Assembly: GCF_018332655.1 (NCBI RefSeq)
Contig: NZ_BOQL01000036.1
Span: 81,738 to 145,737, forward strand
DNA from: Actinoplanes auranticolor
GTDB lineage: Bacteria > Actinomycetota > Actinomycetes > Mycobacteriales > Micromonosporaceae
Reading direction: 5' to 3'
DNA length: 64,000 bases
Shown in pieces: positions 39,616 through 49,108 of this stretch; within the stretch, counting starts at the first letter, position 1; each line of letters opens with the position of its first letter. The position numbers and the translations under genes are program-made. Under the pieces are notes generated by a model that worked only from the letters and a program-made list of their open reading frames with translations, did no database searches and was not told the DNA's origin.

Positions 39616-40227
39616 TCAGCCTCGAATCTTGGTGAGCTTGAGGGCGTACGCGTCGAACTGGCCGCCGCTGCCGATGAGGACCCGCACGGAGCCAGCCTCC
39701 GCCAGGGTGAACTCGTACTCCTCGACCACGCCGGAGTCCGCGCAGGAGAGGGTGTGCTGCTGTTCGATGTCGTTGTCCACCAGGATCGTGACCGGCAGCG
39801 GCGCCGGTCCCGAACAGCCCACGCGCAGGCGGTGGCGCCCGGCCTCGGCCGCCATCCCGACGTCCTCGGCGAAGTCGCTGACGACACCGGCGTGGTCGGC
39901 GCCGGGGACCAGGCGGCCGGCGATCTGAGCCTTGTTCGGCAGGCCCCGCCGGACCGCGCCCGACGATTTCGGTAGGGGTTCGCCTGACACGAACGCCATG
40001 GTGGACGCGCTTGGCGGGGCTGCCGGGGTCACCGTGCCGTCGGTGCCGGACCGCTGGGCGTACAGAAACGAGCCGCCCGCCGCGAGCAGCGCCGCGGCGG
40101 CCGTGGCCGCCTGCACGGTGGCCCGCCGATGCACCGTGCGCCGGGCGGCGTCGGCGCCGGGCGGCCGTACCCGGGGCAGGGCTTGCCGGCGCAGGTCGGC
40201 GAAGAGCGGGGTGAGGTCGTCAGGCAC
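39616..40227 (-). CDS. Putative membrane anti-sigma-like protein, sigma partner
   Basis: A 203-residue protein. A cytosolic N-terminus (MPDDLTPLFADLRRQALPRV, RPPGADAARRTVHRRA) is followed by one membrane helix (TVQAATAAAALLAAGGSFLY) and a secreted domain with strand pattern HRLRVGCSGPAPLPVTILVD and a possible disulfide (CSGP...SCADS). Its start overlaps the end of the SigE-family sigma gene by eight bases, the usual arrangement for a cognate regulator, though no zinc-binding anti-sigma motif is seen. Confidence 0.7.
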   Translation of the reverse strand: MPDDLTPLFADLRRQALPRVRPPGADAARRTVHRRATVQAATAAAALLAAGGSFLYAQRSGTDGTVTPAAPPSASTMAFVSGEPLPKSSGAVRRGLPNKAQIAGRLVPGADHAGVVSDFAEDVGMAAEAGRHRLRVGCSGPAPLPVTILVDNDIEQQHTLSCADSGVVEEYEFTLAEAGSVRVLIGSGGQFDAYALKLTKIRG

Positions 40228-40732
40228 GGCGGACCTCCTGGTGGGCGGGCTGCTGCAGCTGGACGGCGAGACCGGCGCGGCCGCGGTGCAGCCAGGACTT
40301 GACGGTGCCGACGGCGACGCCTTCCCGTTCGGCGATGTCGGCGATGCTCAGGTCGCCCAGGTAGTGCAGGACCATCGCGCGGCGCTGGGCGGCCGGCAGC
40401 GTGGCGAGGGCTTCCACCAGCTCGATCCGGTCGGTGGTGGGGCCCTCGACCTGTGGCTCCTGCAGCCGCTGCCGGCGCAGGAACGACAGTGCGGTGCGCG
40501 ACCGGCGCCACCGGCTGACCGCGAGGTTCCACGCCACCCGCCGTACCCAGGCCACGGGGTCGTCGTACTGCGAGATCTTCGACCACCGGCGCAGCGCGCG
40601 GCAGAACGCCTCCTGGACCACGTCCTGGGCCTCCTGCTGGTCGCCGAAGTAGGCGTAGAGCTGCACCGTGAGGTCGGCGTACTGCGTGGCGTACACCGCG
40701 TCGAAGTCCGCGGGTGGGTCGGCCGCCGGCAT
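40220..40732 (-). CDS. RNA polymerase sigma factor, SigE-family ECF
   Basis: A 170-residue ECF sigma factor: FDAVYATQYADLTVQLYAYF, GDQQEAQDVVQEAFCRALRR (region 2.2), WVRRVAWNLAVSRWRR, and region 4 YLGDLSIADIAEREGVAVGT, VKSWLHRGRAGLAVQL. The start at 40732 gives the normal family length; a far longer open frame upstream is antisense to the UvrA-like gene. Its own promoter resembles an ECF promoter, suggesting autoregulation. Confidence 0.92.
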   Translation of the reverse strand: MPAADPPADFDAVYATQYADLTVQLYAYFGDQQEAQDVVQEAFCRALRRWSKISQYDDPVAWVRRVAWNLAVSRWRRSRTALSFLRRQRLQEPQVEGPTTDRIELVEALATLPAAQRRAMVLHYLGDLSIADIAEREGVAVGTVKSWLHRGRAGLAVQLQQPAHQEVRRA

Positions 40733-40782
40733 CGTCAGTCTCGCTCCCCTCGGAGGGCCCTCCGTGGTGGTGGTCACGGCAA

Positions 40783-40810
40783 TACACGCGTTACCGACGA
40801 TCAAGGTTGC
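40783..40810 (-). promoter_or_regulatory. ECF-type promoter of the sigma gene
   Basis: On the minus strand GCAACC (40805-40810), 16 bases, then CGTGTA (40783-40788). The AAC and CGT elements with this spacing are typical of autoregulated ECF promoters. Confidence 0.5.
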
Positions 40811-41139
40811 AGGAGAATTCGGTACGGAGCGTGCGGGCCGGGATCCTACATCGGCGGGTCCATGAGGCTGCGGGGAACGGCGGCGGGGCCGGTGGTGGAT
40901 GCCGGGCTCGCGTACCGGGGTGTGCGCGGCCGCCGGGTGTCGGCCCGGGCCTTTATCAGCACGTCGGCCGGGGGTGCGGGTGTGCCGCCACTCCCCCTGT
41001 GCCGCGACTGCACCCCGGCCGGCACCGCGGCCGGGGCGTCGAGCGCACGATGCGCATCGCCTCCGTGTCGGCACGGAGCTTGCGCACTCCCCTGTGGCGG
41101 CGGGCGACTGCCGCCCTCCCCCGCGTGCCGGCGCTCGGC
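40811..41139. other. Intergenic stretch with terminator-like repeat
   Basis: No gene recognised between the sigma promoter and the UvrA-like stop. CCCCGGCC (41013-41020) and GGCCGGGG (41029-41036) form a hairpin with an eight-base loop about 100 bases past the UvrA-like gene and may end its transcript. Confidence 0.45.
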
Positions 41140-43509
41140 TCAGCTGCCGACGTAGGCGGCGAGGTGTTCGCCGGTGAGGGTTGAGCGGGCGGCCACCAGG
41201 TCCGCCGGTGTGCCTTCGAAGACGATCTGGCCGCCGTCGTGGCCTGCTCCCGGTCCGAGGTCGATGATCCAGTCGGCGTGGGCCATGACGGCCTGGTGGT
41301 GTTCGATCACGATGACCGATTTGCCGGAGTCGACGAGCCGATCGAGCAGGGCCAGCAGCTGTTCCACGTCGGCGAGGTGCAGGCCGGTGGTTGGTTCGTC
41401 GAGGACGTAGATGCCGCCGTTGCCGCCCATGTGGGTGGCGAGTTTGAGGCGTTGCCGTTCGCCACCGGACAGGGTGGTCAGGGGCTGGCCGAGGCTGAGG
41501 TAGCCGAGGCCGACGTCGGCGAGGCGTTGCAGGATGGCGTGGGCGGCGGGGATGCGGGCCTCCCCCGCGCCGAAGAACTGTTCGGCTTCGGTGACCGACA
41601 TGGCCAGGACCTGGCTGATGTCGCGGCCGCCGAGGTGGTATTCGAGGACGGCGGCCTGGAAGCGTTTGCCTTCGCATTCTTCGCAGGGGGTGGCGACGCC
41701 GGCCATCATCGCGAGGTCGGTGTAGATGACGCCGTTGCCGTTGCAGGTGGGGCAGGCGCCTTCGGAGTTGGCGCTGAACAGGGCGGGTTTGACGCCGTTG
41801 GCTTTGGCGAAGGCTTTGCGGATGGGTTCGAGCATGCCGGTGTAGGTGGCGGGGTTGCTGCGGCGGGAGCCGCGGATGGCGCCCTGGTCGACGGAGGTGA
41901 CGCCGGCGCTGGGCGGGACGGAGCCGTGGATGAGCGAGCTCTTGCCGGAGCCGGCGACGCCGGTGATGACGCAGAGGACGCCGAGGGGGATGTCGACGTC
42001 GACGTTGCGCAGGTTGTTGGCGTCGGCGCCGCGGATCTCCAGGGTGCTGGTGGGTGTGCGGACCGTTTTCTTGAGCGTGGCCCGGTCGTCGAAGTGCTGG
42101 CCGGTGACGGTGCCGCTGGTGCGCAGGTCGTCGACGGTGCCTTCGTAGCAGATGGTGCCGCCGGAGGTGCCGGCGCCGGGGCCGATGTCGACGACGTGGT
42201 CGGCGATGACGATGGTCTCGGGCTTGTGTTCGACGACCAGGACGGTGTTGCCCTTGTCGCGCAGGCGCAGGAGCAGGTTGTTCATGCGCTGGATGTCGTG
42301 CGGGTGCAGGCCGATGGTGGGTTCGTCGAAGACGTAGGTGACGTCGGTGAGGGCGGAGCCGAGGTGGCGGATCATTTTGACGCGTTGGGCCTCGCCGCCG
42401 GAGAGGGTGCCGGAGGGGCGGGCCAGGGAGAGGTAGCCGAGGCCGATCTCGACGAAGGAGGTGAGGGTGTGGTGCAGGGAGGTGAGCAGCGGTGCGACGG
42501 AGGGTTCGGTGAGGTCGCCGACCCAGGTGGCGAGGTCGCTGATCTGCATGGCGCAGGCGTCGGCGATGCTGATGCCTTTGATCTTGGAGGAGCGGGCGGC
42601 TTCGCTGAGCCGGGTGCCGTCGCATTCGGGGCAGGCGGTGAAGGTCACCACCCGTTCGACGAAGGCGCGGACGTGGGGCTGCATGGCTTCGACGTCCTTG
42701 CTCAGCATCGACTTCTGGATCGACGGGATGAGCCCGGTGTAGGTGAGGTTGATGCCCTCGATCTTGACCTTGGTGGGTTCTTTGTAGAGCAGGTCCTGCA
42801 GTTCCTTCTTGGTGTACTTGCGGATCGGCTTGTCCGGGTCGAAGAAGCCGCAGCCGCGGTAGATGCGGCCGGACCAGCCGTCCATGCTGTAGCCGGGCAC
42901 GGAGATGGCGCCCTCGTTGAGGGACTTGGTGTCGTCGTAGAGGGCGGACAGGTCGAAGTCGGTGACCGAGCCGCGGCCTTCGCAGCGGGGGCACATGCCG
43001 CCGGTGATGCTGAAGGTGCGGCGTTCCTTGACGGTCTGGCCGGCGCGTTCCATGGTGACCGCGCCGGCGCCGCTGATCGAGGCGACGTTGAAGGAGAACG
43101 CCTGGGGTGAGCCGATGTGCGGCCGGCCGAGCCGGCTGAACAGGATGCGCAGCATGGCGTTGGCGTCGGTGGCTGTGCCGACGGTGGAGCGGGGGTCGGC
43201 GCCGATGCGTTCCTGGTTGACGATGATGGCGGTGGTGAGACCTTCGAGTACGTCGACGTCGGGGCGGGCCAGGGTCGGCATGAAGCCCTGCAGGAAGGCG
43301 CTGTAGGTCTCGTTGATCAGGCGCTGGGACTCGGCGGCGATGGTGCCGAAGACCAGGGAGCTCTTGCCGGAGCCGGAGACGCCGGTGAAGACGGTGAGCC
43401 GGCGTTTGGGGATCTCGATGCTGACGTCTTTGAGGTTGTTCACCCGGGCGCCCCGCACGCGGATCAGGTCGTGCCTGGTGGTGGTGCTCTGCTGCTGGCG
43501 GGTGCTCAT
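41140..43509 (-). CDS. UvrA-like ABC excinuclease subunit, resistance type (class III)
   Basis: A 789-residue duplicated ABC ATPase. First half: Walker A FTGVSGSGKSSLVFGTIAAE, zinc CPRCEGRG, signature GTLSGGEAQRVKM, Walker B VTYVFDEPTIGLHPHD. Second half: TGVAGSGKSSLIHG, zinc CPTCNGNG and CEECEG, LTTLSGGERQRLKLATHMGG, YVLDEPTTGLHLADV. It is about 150 residues shorter than housekeeping UvrA because the UvrB-binding and insertion domains are reduced, as in DrrC-like proteins that protect drug producers. It is the last gene of an AraC-VOC-UvrA operon, which supports a drug-resistance role. Confidence 0.9.
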   Translation of the reverse strand: MSTRQQQSTTTRHDLIRVRGARVNNLKDVSIEIPKRRLTVFTGVSGSGKSSLVFGTIAAESQRLINETYSAFLQGFMPTLARPDVDVLEGLTTAIIVNQERIGADPRSTVGTATDANAMLRILFSRLGRPHIGSPQAFSFNVASISGAGAVTMERAGQTVKERRTFSITGGMCPRCEGRGSVTDFDLSALYDDTKSLNEGAISVPGYSMDGWSGRIYRGCGFFDPDKPIRKYTKKELQDLLYKEPTKVKIEGINLTYTGLIPSIQKSMLSKDVEAMQPHVRAFVERVVTFTACPECDGTRLSEAARSSKIKGISIADACAMQISDLATWVGDLTEPSVAPLLTSLHHTLTSFVEIGLGYLSLARPSGTLSGGEAQRVKMIRHLGSALTDVTYVFDEPTIGLHPHDIQRMNNLLLRLRDKGNTVLVVEHKPETIVIADHVVDIGPGAGTSGGTICYEGTVDDLRTSGTVTGQHFDDRATLKKTVRTPTSTLEIRGADANNLRNVDVDIPLGVLCVITGVAGSGKSSLIHGSVPPSAGVTSVDQGAIRGSRRSNPATYTGMLEPIRKAFAKANGVKPALFSANSEGACPTCNGNGVIYTDLAMMAGVATPCEECEGKRFQAAVLEYHLGGRDISQVLAMSVTEAEQFFGAGEARIPAAHAILQRLADVGLGYLSLGQPLTTLSGGERQRLKLATHMGGNGGIYVLDEPTTGLHLADVEQLLALLDRLVDSGKSVIVIEHHQAVMAHADWIIDLGPGAGHDGGQIVFEGTPADLVAARSTLTGEHLAAYVGS

Positions 43510-43558
43510 GCGGGTCTCCTCGGTGCGGGGTGGCCGGGTGGGTCGGCGCCGTGGTGGG

Positions 43559-43969
43559 TCAGCGCAGTTGCTGGATGCGGATCATGTTGCCGGCGGGGTC
43601 GCGCAGGGCGCAGTCGCGGACGCCGTACGGCTGGTCGGTGGGTTCCTGGACGATGTCGGCGTCGCCGGCCTGGAGGCGTTCGAAGACGGCGTCGAGGTCC
43701 TTGGTGGCCAGGTTGATGCCGGCGTAGGTGCCTTTGGCCATCATCTCGGTGATGGTGCGGCGTTCGTCGTCGGTGATGCCCGGGTCGGCGGCCGGTGGGT
43801 GCAGGACGATGGAGGTGCCGGGTTGTCCGGCGGGGCCGACGGTGATCCAGCGCAGGCCGTTGTATCCGACGTCGTTGCGGACCTCGAAGCCGAGGGTGTC
43901 GCGGTAGAACGCGAGGGCGGCGTCGGGGTCGTCGTGGGGCAGGTAGCTGCTGTGAATGACGATGTCCAT
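43559..43969 (-). CDS. VOC-superfamily (glyoxalase/bleomycin-resistance-like) protein
   Basis: A 136-residue protein: IVIHSSYLPHDDPDAALAFY, RDTLGFEVRNDVGYNGLRWI, TVGPAGQPGTSIVLHPPAA, then YGVRDCALRDPAGNMIRIQQ. The paired VOC modules end with DPAGNMIRI. Start at ATG 43969 directly after the AraC gene. Its placement with AraC and UvrA-like genes suggests drug binding or detoxification. Confidence 0.88.
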   Translation of the reverse strand: MDIVIHSSYLPHDDPDAALAFYRDTLGFEVRNDVGYNGLRWITVGPAGQPGTSIVLHPPAADPGITDDERRTITEMMAKGTYAGINLATKDLDAVFERLQAGDADIVQEPTDQPYGVRDCALRDPAGNMIRIQQLR

Positions 43970-43974
43970 GGTGA

Positions 43975-44424
<450 letters not shown>

Positions 44425-44500
44425 AGGCGAAATGGTGCCATGCCGCAGGGTGGTTGCGTAGCCCGTCGGGCTGCTCCGGGGGCGGCGTTAGGGTGTGGCG

Positions 44501-44923
44501 GTGACGGATCTCCGGCGGCTCTTCGATGATCTGGTGGGTTTGGAGATCGCGGTGTGGAACGCCGTCGACGCGCGGTTGAGCCGTGATTGCGCGTTGCCGC
44601 TGGGGCAGTTCATGCCGATGCGGGTGATGGCGGCGACGCCGGGGTGCCGGGTGCTGGACGTCTCGGCGCAGTTGCAGATCACGGTGGGCGCGGCGAGCAA
44701 GGTGGTGGACCGGGTGGAGGCGGCCGGTCATTGTGTGCGCCGGCCCAATCCGCAGGACCGGCGTTCGTCGCTGATCGCGTTGACGCCGTCGGGGGCGGCG
44801 GCGCTGGCTGCGGCCGATGTGGTGTTCGAGCAGGAGCTGCGGGAGTTGCTGGGTGCGGTGTTGTCCCCGGCGGCGCTGGACCGGTTCGCGGGCACGCTGG
44901 GCCGGGTGCGTGCCGCGCTCTGA
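44501..44923 (+). CDS. MarR-family transcriptional regulator
   Basis: A 140-residue protein: LEIAVWNAVDARLSRDCALP, VLDVSAQLQITVGAASKVVD, RVEAAGHCVRRPNPQDRRSS, LIALTPSGAAALAAADVVFE. The winged helix and DRRS wing are standard. TAGGGT (44489-44494) lies six bases before the GTG at 44501, favouring a leaderless start; GTG at 44495 is the alternative. The target is unknown, possibly the divergent AraC operon. Confidence 0.85.
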   Translation: MTDLRRLFDDLVGLEIAVWNAVDARLSRDCALPLGQFMPMRVMAATPGCRVLDVSAQLQITVGAASKVVDRVEAAGHCVRRPNPQDRRSSLIALTPSGAAALAAADVVFEQELRELLGAVLSPAALDRFAGTLGRVRAAL

Positions 44924-44953
44924 TCCCAGTGACGGGCATGTATGTTTCCTCCC

Positions 44954-47302
44954 ATGATGCGGCATCGTGTCGTGCCGTTGCTGGTCGTGACGTCGGGGTT
45001 GTTCTCGGTGTTGCTGGCGGTGGCCGTGAACGTGGCCACGGGCGGGGTGTTGCCGGGGGCGTTGCGGCCGTACACGTGGTTGGCCTGGCCTCTGGTGGGT
45101 CTGCTGGCGGTGGTGGGGGTCGCGCTGGGGTGGTGGCAGCAGCGGCTGGCCGAGCCGGGCGGGGACCGGGCCGTGGCGGTGCTCCCCCACCGTCCGGGTG
45201 AGCTGCCGGCGGCTCCGGCGCTGGTCGGGCGGGCCGAGGAGCTGGCGGCGGTGCAGGCGGCGGTCGAGGGCGGGTCGCAGCTGGTGGTGATCGCGGCCGC
45301 GGCGGGTACGGGCAAGTCGGCGCTGGCGTTGCGGGCCGCTCATGACGCCCGGGACAGTTATCCCGACGGTCAGCTGTTCGCGGCGTTGCGGGGTGCTTCG
45401 GCTGATCCGGTGCCGCCGGAGGCGGTGCTGGGGCGGTTCCTGCGGGCGCTGGGCGTCCCGGACGACGAGGTGCGCGGGGACGTGGTGGAGCTGGCGGCGC
45501 GGTTCCGGTCGGTGGTGGCCGACCGGCGGGTGCTGGTGCTGCTCGACGATGCCCGCGACGCCGCTCAGGTGCGGTATCTGCTGCCCGGCGGGGCGCACAG
45601 CCTGGCGATCGTGACGAGCCGGCGGTTGTTGTCGGATCTGCTGGGTGCGTCGGTGCTGACGATCGGGGCGCTGAGTGCGGCGGCGGCGTTGCAGCTGCTG
45701 GCGGCCTCGGCCGGTCCGGGGCGGGCGTCGGCCGATCCGGACGGGGCGCGGCGGCTGGTGGACGCGTGCGGTGGGTTGCCGCTGGCGCTGCGGATCGTCG
45801 GTGGGCGGCTGCGGATGCGGTCGCAGTGGTCGGCGTCGGCGCTGGCGGACCGGCTGGCCGACGAGGGGCGGCGCCTGGACGAGATGCAGCTGGCGGACCG
45901 GGCGGTGCGTTCGACGCTGCGGGCGGTCTACGACGAGCTGGGCCCGGGTGAGCGGCTGGTGCTGCGGCGGGTGGGTGGTTATCCGGGTACGTCGGTGGGG
46001 CTGGCCGCGGCGGCGGCACGGTGTGAGCTGGACGAGCATGTGGTGGCCGAGTCGCTGGAGCGGCTGGTGGACGCGTTCCTGGTGGAGTCGCCGGAGCCGG
46101 ACCGGTACCGGATGCACGATCTGGTGCGGCTGTGCGCACGGGAGCTGGCCGACGACGGCGCGGAGGGCGTGGAGTGCCTGCGCCGGCACCTGCGGTGGCT
46201 GACCGTGCGGGCACGTGCGGGTGAGTGGCTGGCCGCCGAGCGGGAGAACGTGCTGGCGGCGGTGCACGCGGCGCTCGGGGCGGGGCTGGCGGCGCAGGCG
46301 CGGGCGTTGATCGTGGCGGTACATCCGCTGGTCACCGGGGAGTCCGAGCACGGTTACCGGTTGCGGCTGTGGCAGTCGGCGGTGCCGGTGGCGCAGGCGC
46401 TGGGTGATGAGCCGTTCCGGATTCGGGCGTTGCGGTGGGTGTCGCACTCGTACGGGATGGCGGGTCTGGTGCGGCTCGAGCTGCCGGCGGCGCAGGAGGC
46501 GCTGGCGGCCGCCGAGGCTCTGGGCAGCGACATGCGGGAGTTCGCGCTGGCGGTGTGGCGGGTCGGGGACGCGCTGCGCGCGCAGGACCGCTTCGCCGAG
46601 GCGCAGGCGGCGCTGCTGCGGGCGCTGGAGCTGCTGATCGGGCTGGGTGCGGTCGCGGACGAGATCGAGGTACGGCTGTCGCTGGGCACCTTGTACAACA
46701 CGTTCCTGCGTCCGGAGCTCAGTGTGCCGGTGCTGAGCCGGGCGGTGGAGCTGCTGCCGGAGCGGGACGCGCCGGAGCGGGGCTGGGCGCTGCTGGGGCT
46801 GAGTCTGGCCGCGGAGATCGACGGGCGCACCGAGCGGGCGCGGGAGCTGGTCGCCGACGCGCTGGGCATCGCCGAGCGCATCGGTGACGAGATGTTGCGT
46901 GGCTACTGCCTGCAGGAGCGGGGCTGGTTGTTCGTGCGGCACGGGGCCTACGACCACGCCGAGCGGGACTTCCGGGCGATGCTGGCGATCTTCGAGCGGT
47001 TGCGCAGCGGGCACGGCGTCGGCAGCGCCCACGCGGCGCTGGGTGAGATCGCCGACATGCGGGGGCAGCACACGGCGGCGTTGCGGGAGTACGACACGGC
47101 GATGGCGCACTATGAGCGGCTCGGGCTGCGGGTGCGGCTGGGTCAGGTGCTCACGCACCGGGCGGCGGTGCTGCGCACGCTGGGCCGTGAGCAGGAGGCG
47201 GCCGCGGACCTGGCGCGCGGTGCGGACCTGAGCGGGGACGCGCCGGCGCATCGGGGGCCGGCGTTGCAGCGGCGGGCGAGCCGTCCGGAGCGGGAGGCGT
47301 GA
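44954..47302 (+). CDS. Membrane-anchored STAND/NB-ARC NTPase with TPR-like repeats
   Basis: A 782-residue protein. Two membrane helices at the N-terminus (VVPLLVVTSGLFSVLLAVAV, YTWLAWPLVGLLAVVGVALG), then an NB-ARC core: VIAAAAGTGKSALALRAA (Walker A), VLVLLDDARDAAQVRYLLPG (Walker B), HSLAIVTSRR (sensor), CGGLPLALRIVGGRL (GxP/GLPL) and the winged-helix YRMHDLVRLCARELA. The last 380 residues are TPR-like (ALAAAEALGS, AQAALLRALELL, ERDFRAMLAIFERL). Unlike AfsR there is no DNA-binding domain. TATGTT (44941-44946) seven bases before the ATG suggests a leaderless start. Signalling or defence roles are both possible. Confidence 0.88.
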   Translation: MMRHRVVPLLVVTSGLFSVLLAVAVNVATGGVLPGALRPYTWLAWPLVGLLAVVGVALGWWQQRLAEPGGDRAVAVLPHRPGELPAAPALVGRAEELAAVQAAVEGGSQLVVIAAAAGTGKSALALRAAHDARDSYPDGQLFAALRGASADPVPPEAVLGRFLRALGVPDDEVRGDVVELAARFRSVVADRRVLVLLDDARDAAQVRYLLPGGAHSLAIVTSRRLLSDLLGASVLTIGALSAAAALQLLAASAGPGRASADPDGARRLVDACGGLPLALRIVGGRLRMRSQWSASALADRLADEGRRLDEMQLADRAVRSTLRAVYDELGPGERLVLRRVGGYPGTSVGLAAAAARCELDEHVVAESLERLVDAFLVESPEPDRYRMHDLVRLCARELADDGAEGVECLRRHLRWLTVRARAGEWLAAERENVLAAVHAALGAGLAAQARALIVAVHPLVTGESEHGYRLRLWQSAVPVAQALGDEPFRIRALRWVSHSYGMAGLVRLELPAAQEALAAAEALGSDMREFALAVWRVGDALRAQDRFAEAQAALLRALELLIGLGAVADEIEVRLSLGTLYNTFLRPELSVPVLSRAVELLPERDAPERGWALLGLSLAAEIDGRTERARELVADALGIAERIGDEMLRGYCLQERGWLFVRHGAYDHAERDFRAMLAIFERLRSGHGVGSAHAALGEIADMRGQHTAALREYDTAMAHYERLGLRVRLGQVLTHRAAVLRTLGREQEAAADLARGADLSGDAPAHRGPALQRRASRPEREA

Positions 47303-47997
47303 TGCGGGTGCGGTGGGTGACGGGGTTTCTGGACACGCCCTCGCGGGTGGCCGAGCCGTTCTGGCAGGCGGTGACCGGGTCGCGGTTGTCGGCGCGGCGG
47401 GGCCCGGGCGGGGAGTTCGCGACGTTGGTGCCGGCGGGCGGGGACGCGTACCTGCGGGTGCAGGTCGTCGGGGACGGCCCGGCGCGGGCGCACCTGGATC
47501 TGCACGTCGAGGACGTGGCGGCGCAGGCCGGGCGGGCGGTCGGCCTGGGCGCGGCGGTCGTGCTCGACGACGGGGAGCTGGTGGTGCTGCGTTCCCCGGC
47601 CGGGTTGCTGTTCTGCCTGGTGCCGTGGCAGGGCGAGGCGGTGCGCCCGGCGGGCGGGCGCAGCCTGGTCGATCAGATGTGCCTGGACGTGCCGGTGGGT
47701 GGCTTCGACGCGGAGGCGGATTTCTGGGCCGCGCTGACCGGCTGGCCGCGGCGGGCCGGGTCGCTGCCGGAGTTCGATTTTCTCCTACGCCCGGACGGGA
47801 TGCCGTTGCGGTTGCTGCTGCAGCGGGTCGGCGGGACCGCCGCGGGCATGCATCTGGACCTGGCCTGTACGGACCGGGCGGCCGAGGTGGCGTGGCACCG
47901 CGAGCTCGGGGCCGAGGTGGTGGGCGGGTACGAGCGGTGGACCACGCTGCGGGATCCGGCCGGCCGGGCGTACTGCATCACCGACCGGCCGCTCTGA
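47302..47997 (+). CDS. VOC-superfamily protein, two-domain
   Basis: A 231-residue protein with two VOC halves: RWVTGFLDTPSRVAEPFWQA, VTGSRLSARRGPGGEFATLV and RSLVDQMCLDVPVGGFDAEA, LRPDGMPLRLLLQRVGGTAA, MHLDLACTDRAAEVAWHREL. ATG overlaps the STAND stop (TGATG), so the two are cotranslated. Probable small-molecule-binding protein. Confidence 0.85.
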   Translation: MRVRWVTGFLDTPSRVAEPFWQAVTGSRLSARRGPGGEFATLVPAGGDAYLRVQVVGDGPARAHLDLHVEDVAAQAGRAVGLGAAVVLDDGELVVLRSPAGLLFCLVPWQGEAVRPAGGRSLVDQMCLDVPVGGFDAEADFWAALTGWPRRAGSLPEFDFLLRPDGMPLRLLLQRVGGTAAGMHLDLACTDRAAEVAWHRELGAEVVGGYERWTTLRDPAGRAYCITDRPL

Positions 47998-48002
47998 GCC
48001 GC

Positions 48003-48521
48003 TCATTGCCGGGCGAAGTCCTCGCCGAGCAGCTCACGTAGCCGGCCCAGGGCGCGCATGCTCTGCATCTTCACCACCGAGGACGACACGTTCAGGATCT
48101 CGGCGACGGTCTCGACGCTGTGGTCCTCCCAGTGCCGCAGCACCACGATGGCCTGGTCCCGTACCGGCAGGGTGGCCAGCGCCTGCATGAGCGTGACGTG
48201 CAGCTCCGCGGACTGCGCCGGGTGGCCGGGGCGGTCCGGCAGCTCGGCCAGCACCACCTCGGTGCCGCTGCGGCGTTTGCGCTGGTCGAAGACGGCGTTC
48301 ATCAGCACCCGGCGGCTGTAGGCCTCCAGGTTCGCGGTGCGCCAGATCCGGTGCCAGGAGGCGTACATCTTGGCCAGGGTCAGCTGGGTCAGGTCCTGCG
48401 CGAGATGCCAGTCACGGCACATCAGGTACGCGGTGCGCCGCAGCCGGGGCGTGGCGGCGGCGACGAACGCGGCGAACTCCTCGTCGCGGGCTGCGCGTTC
48501 CCGGCGCCACCCAGGGGTCAC
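48003..48521 (-). CDS. RNA polymerase sigma factor, SigE-family ECF
   Basis: A 172-residue ECF factor: FAAFVAAATPRLRRTAYLMC, DWHLAQDLTQLTLAKMYASW (region 2), then ALATLPVRDQAIVVLRHWED and HSVETVAEILNVSSSVVKMQ (region 4). GTG overlaps the end of the upstream FtsX-domain protein gene (GTGA), so it is translated by coupling. The partner is encoded before the sigma factor, the reverse of the usual order. Confidence 0.9.
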   Translation of the reverse strand: MTPGWRRERAARDEEFAAFVAAATPRLRRTAYLMCRDWHLAQDLTQLTLAKMYASWHRIWRTANLEAYSRRVLMNAVFDQRKRRSGTEVVLAELPDRPGHPAQSAELHVTLMQALATLPVRDQAIVVLRHWEDHSVETVAEILNVSSSVVKMQSMRALGRLRELLGEDFARQ

Positions 48522-49108
48522 TTCGACGGTCCCGGGCAGGACTCGCCGACCAGGTCCTGGACGCCGGGACGGCTGCGGACCCGCGCGGCGAAATCCCGGT
48601 AGCCGGACGGCTGGGCCAGCTCCACGCGGTAGGACTGCGGCAGGTTGTCCACCGTGACCGAGGCGACGAAGTCCGGGCTGTCGGCCCACAACTTCTTGAA
48701 CTTCTCGTACGCCTCATAGCGGCTCTCGAACTGCACGTCGCGGACCGCCGGGTCGCGCCAGAGCGCCTCTCCGAGAGTGTTGATCTCCCCCACGGTGATG
48801 GTGTCGGTGAGGAAGACCGCGACTTTGGAGGCGTTGTCCTGCACCGGCCAGGTGCACGTCGCGCTGGCCGGCGGCATCAGCATCGCCGCCATCGACACCT
48901 GCGGCGGCGGTGCGGCGGGGGCCAGGGCCAGGTTGAGGGCGACCGTGGTGGCGGTGATGACGGCGGTGGCCGTACCCCCGATGAGCAGGCCGCGGCGCCG
49001 GCGGATCCGCCGTCCCCGGGTCATCGCCTCCTCGACGGGATCGCCCGGCGGGGGCAGAGGTTCGTCGTCGAGTGCACTTTCGAACAGGCCTCGCAGGTTC
49101 TGCTGCAC
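48518..49108 (-). CDS. Single-pass membrane protein with FtsX extracellular-like domain, sigma partner
   Basis: A 196-residue protein: N-terminal cytosolic region (MQQNLRGLFESALDDEPLPP), one membrane helix (GLLIGGTATAVITATTVALN) and a secreted domain matching the FtsX extracellular domain: LGEALWRDPAVRDVQFESRY, EAYEKFKKLWADSPDFVASV, LPQSYRVELAQPSGYRDFAA, RVRSRPGVQDLV. FtsX uses this domain to activate cell-wall hydrolases. Coupled to a SigE-family sigma gene, it may sense cell-wall or division status. Confidence 0.78.
   Translation of the reverse strand: MQQNLRGLFESALDDEPLPPPGDPVEEAMTRGRRIRRRRGLLIGGTATAVITATTVALNLALAPAAPPPQVSMAAMLMPPASATCTWPVQDNASKVAVFLTDTITVGEINTLGEALWRDPAVRDVQFESRYEAYEKFKKLWADSPDFVASVTVDNLPQSYRVELAQPSGYRDFAARVRSRPGVQDLVGESCPGPSK

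Noticed and set aside
40733..42994. Upstream extension of the SigE-family sigma factor to 924 codons
   Set aside because: The extension is out of frame with, and overlaps, the UvrA-like gene; sigma homology begins only at the ATG at 40732.
41239..43110. A 623-codon plus-strand frame opposite the UvrA-like gene
   Set aside because: Gly/Ala/Asp/Val repetitive translation with no domain, fully antisense to a gene with all ABC motifs.
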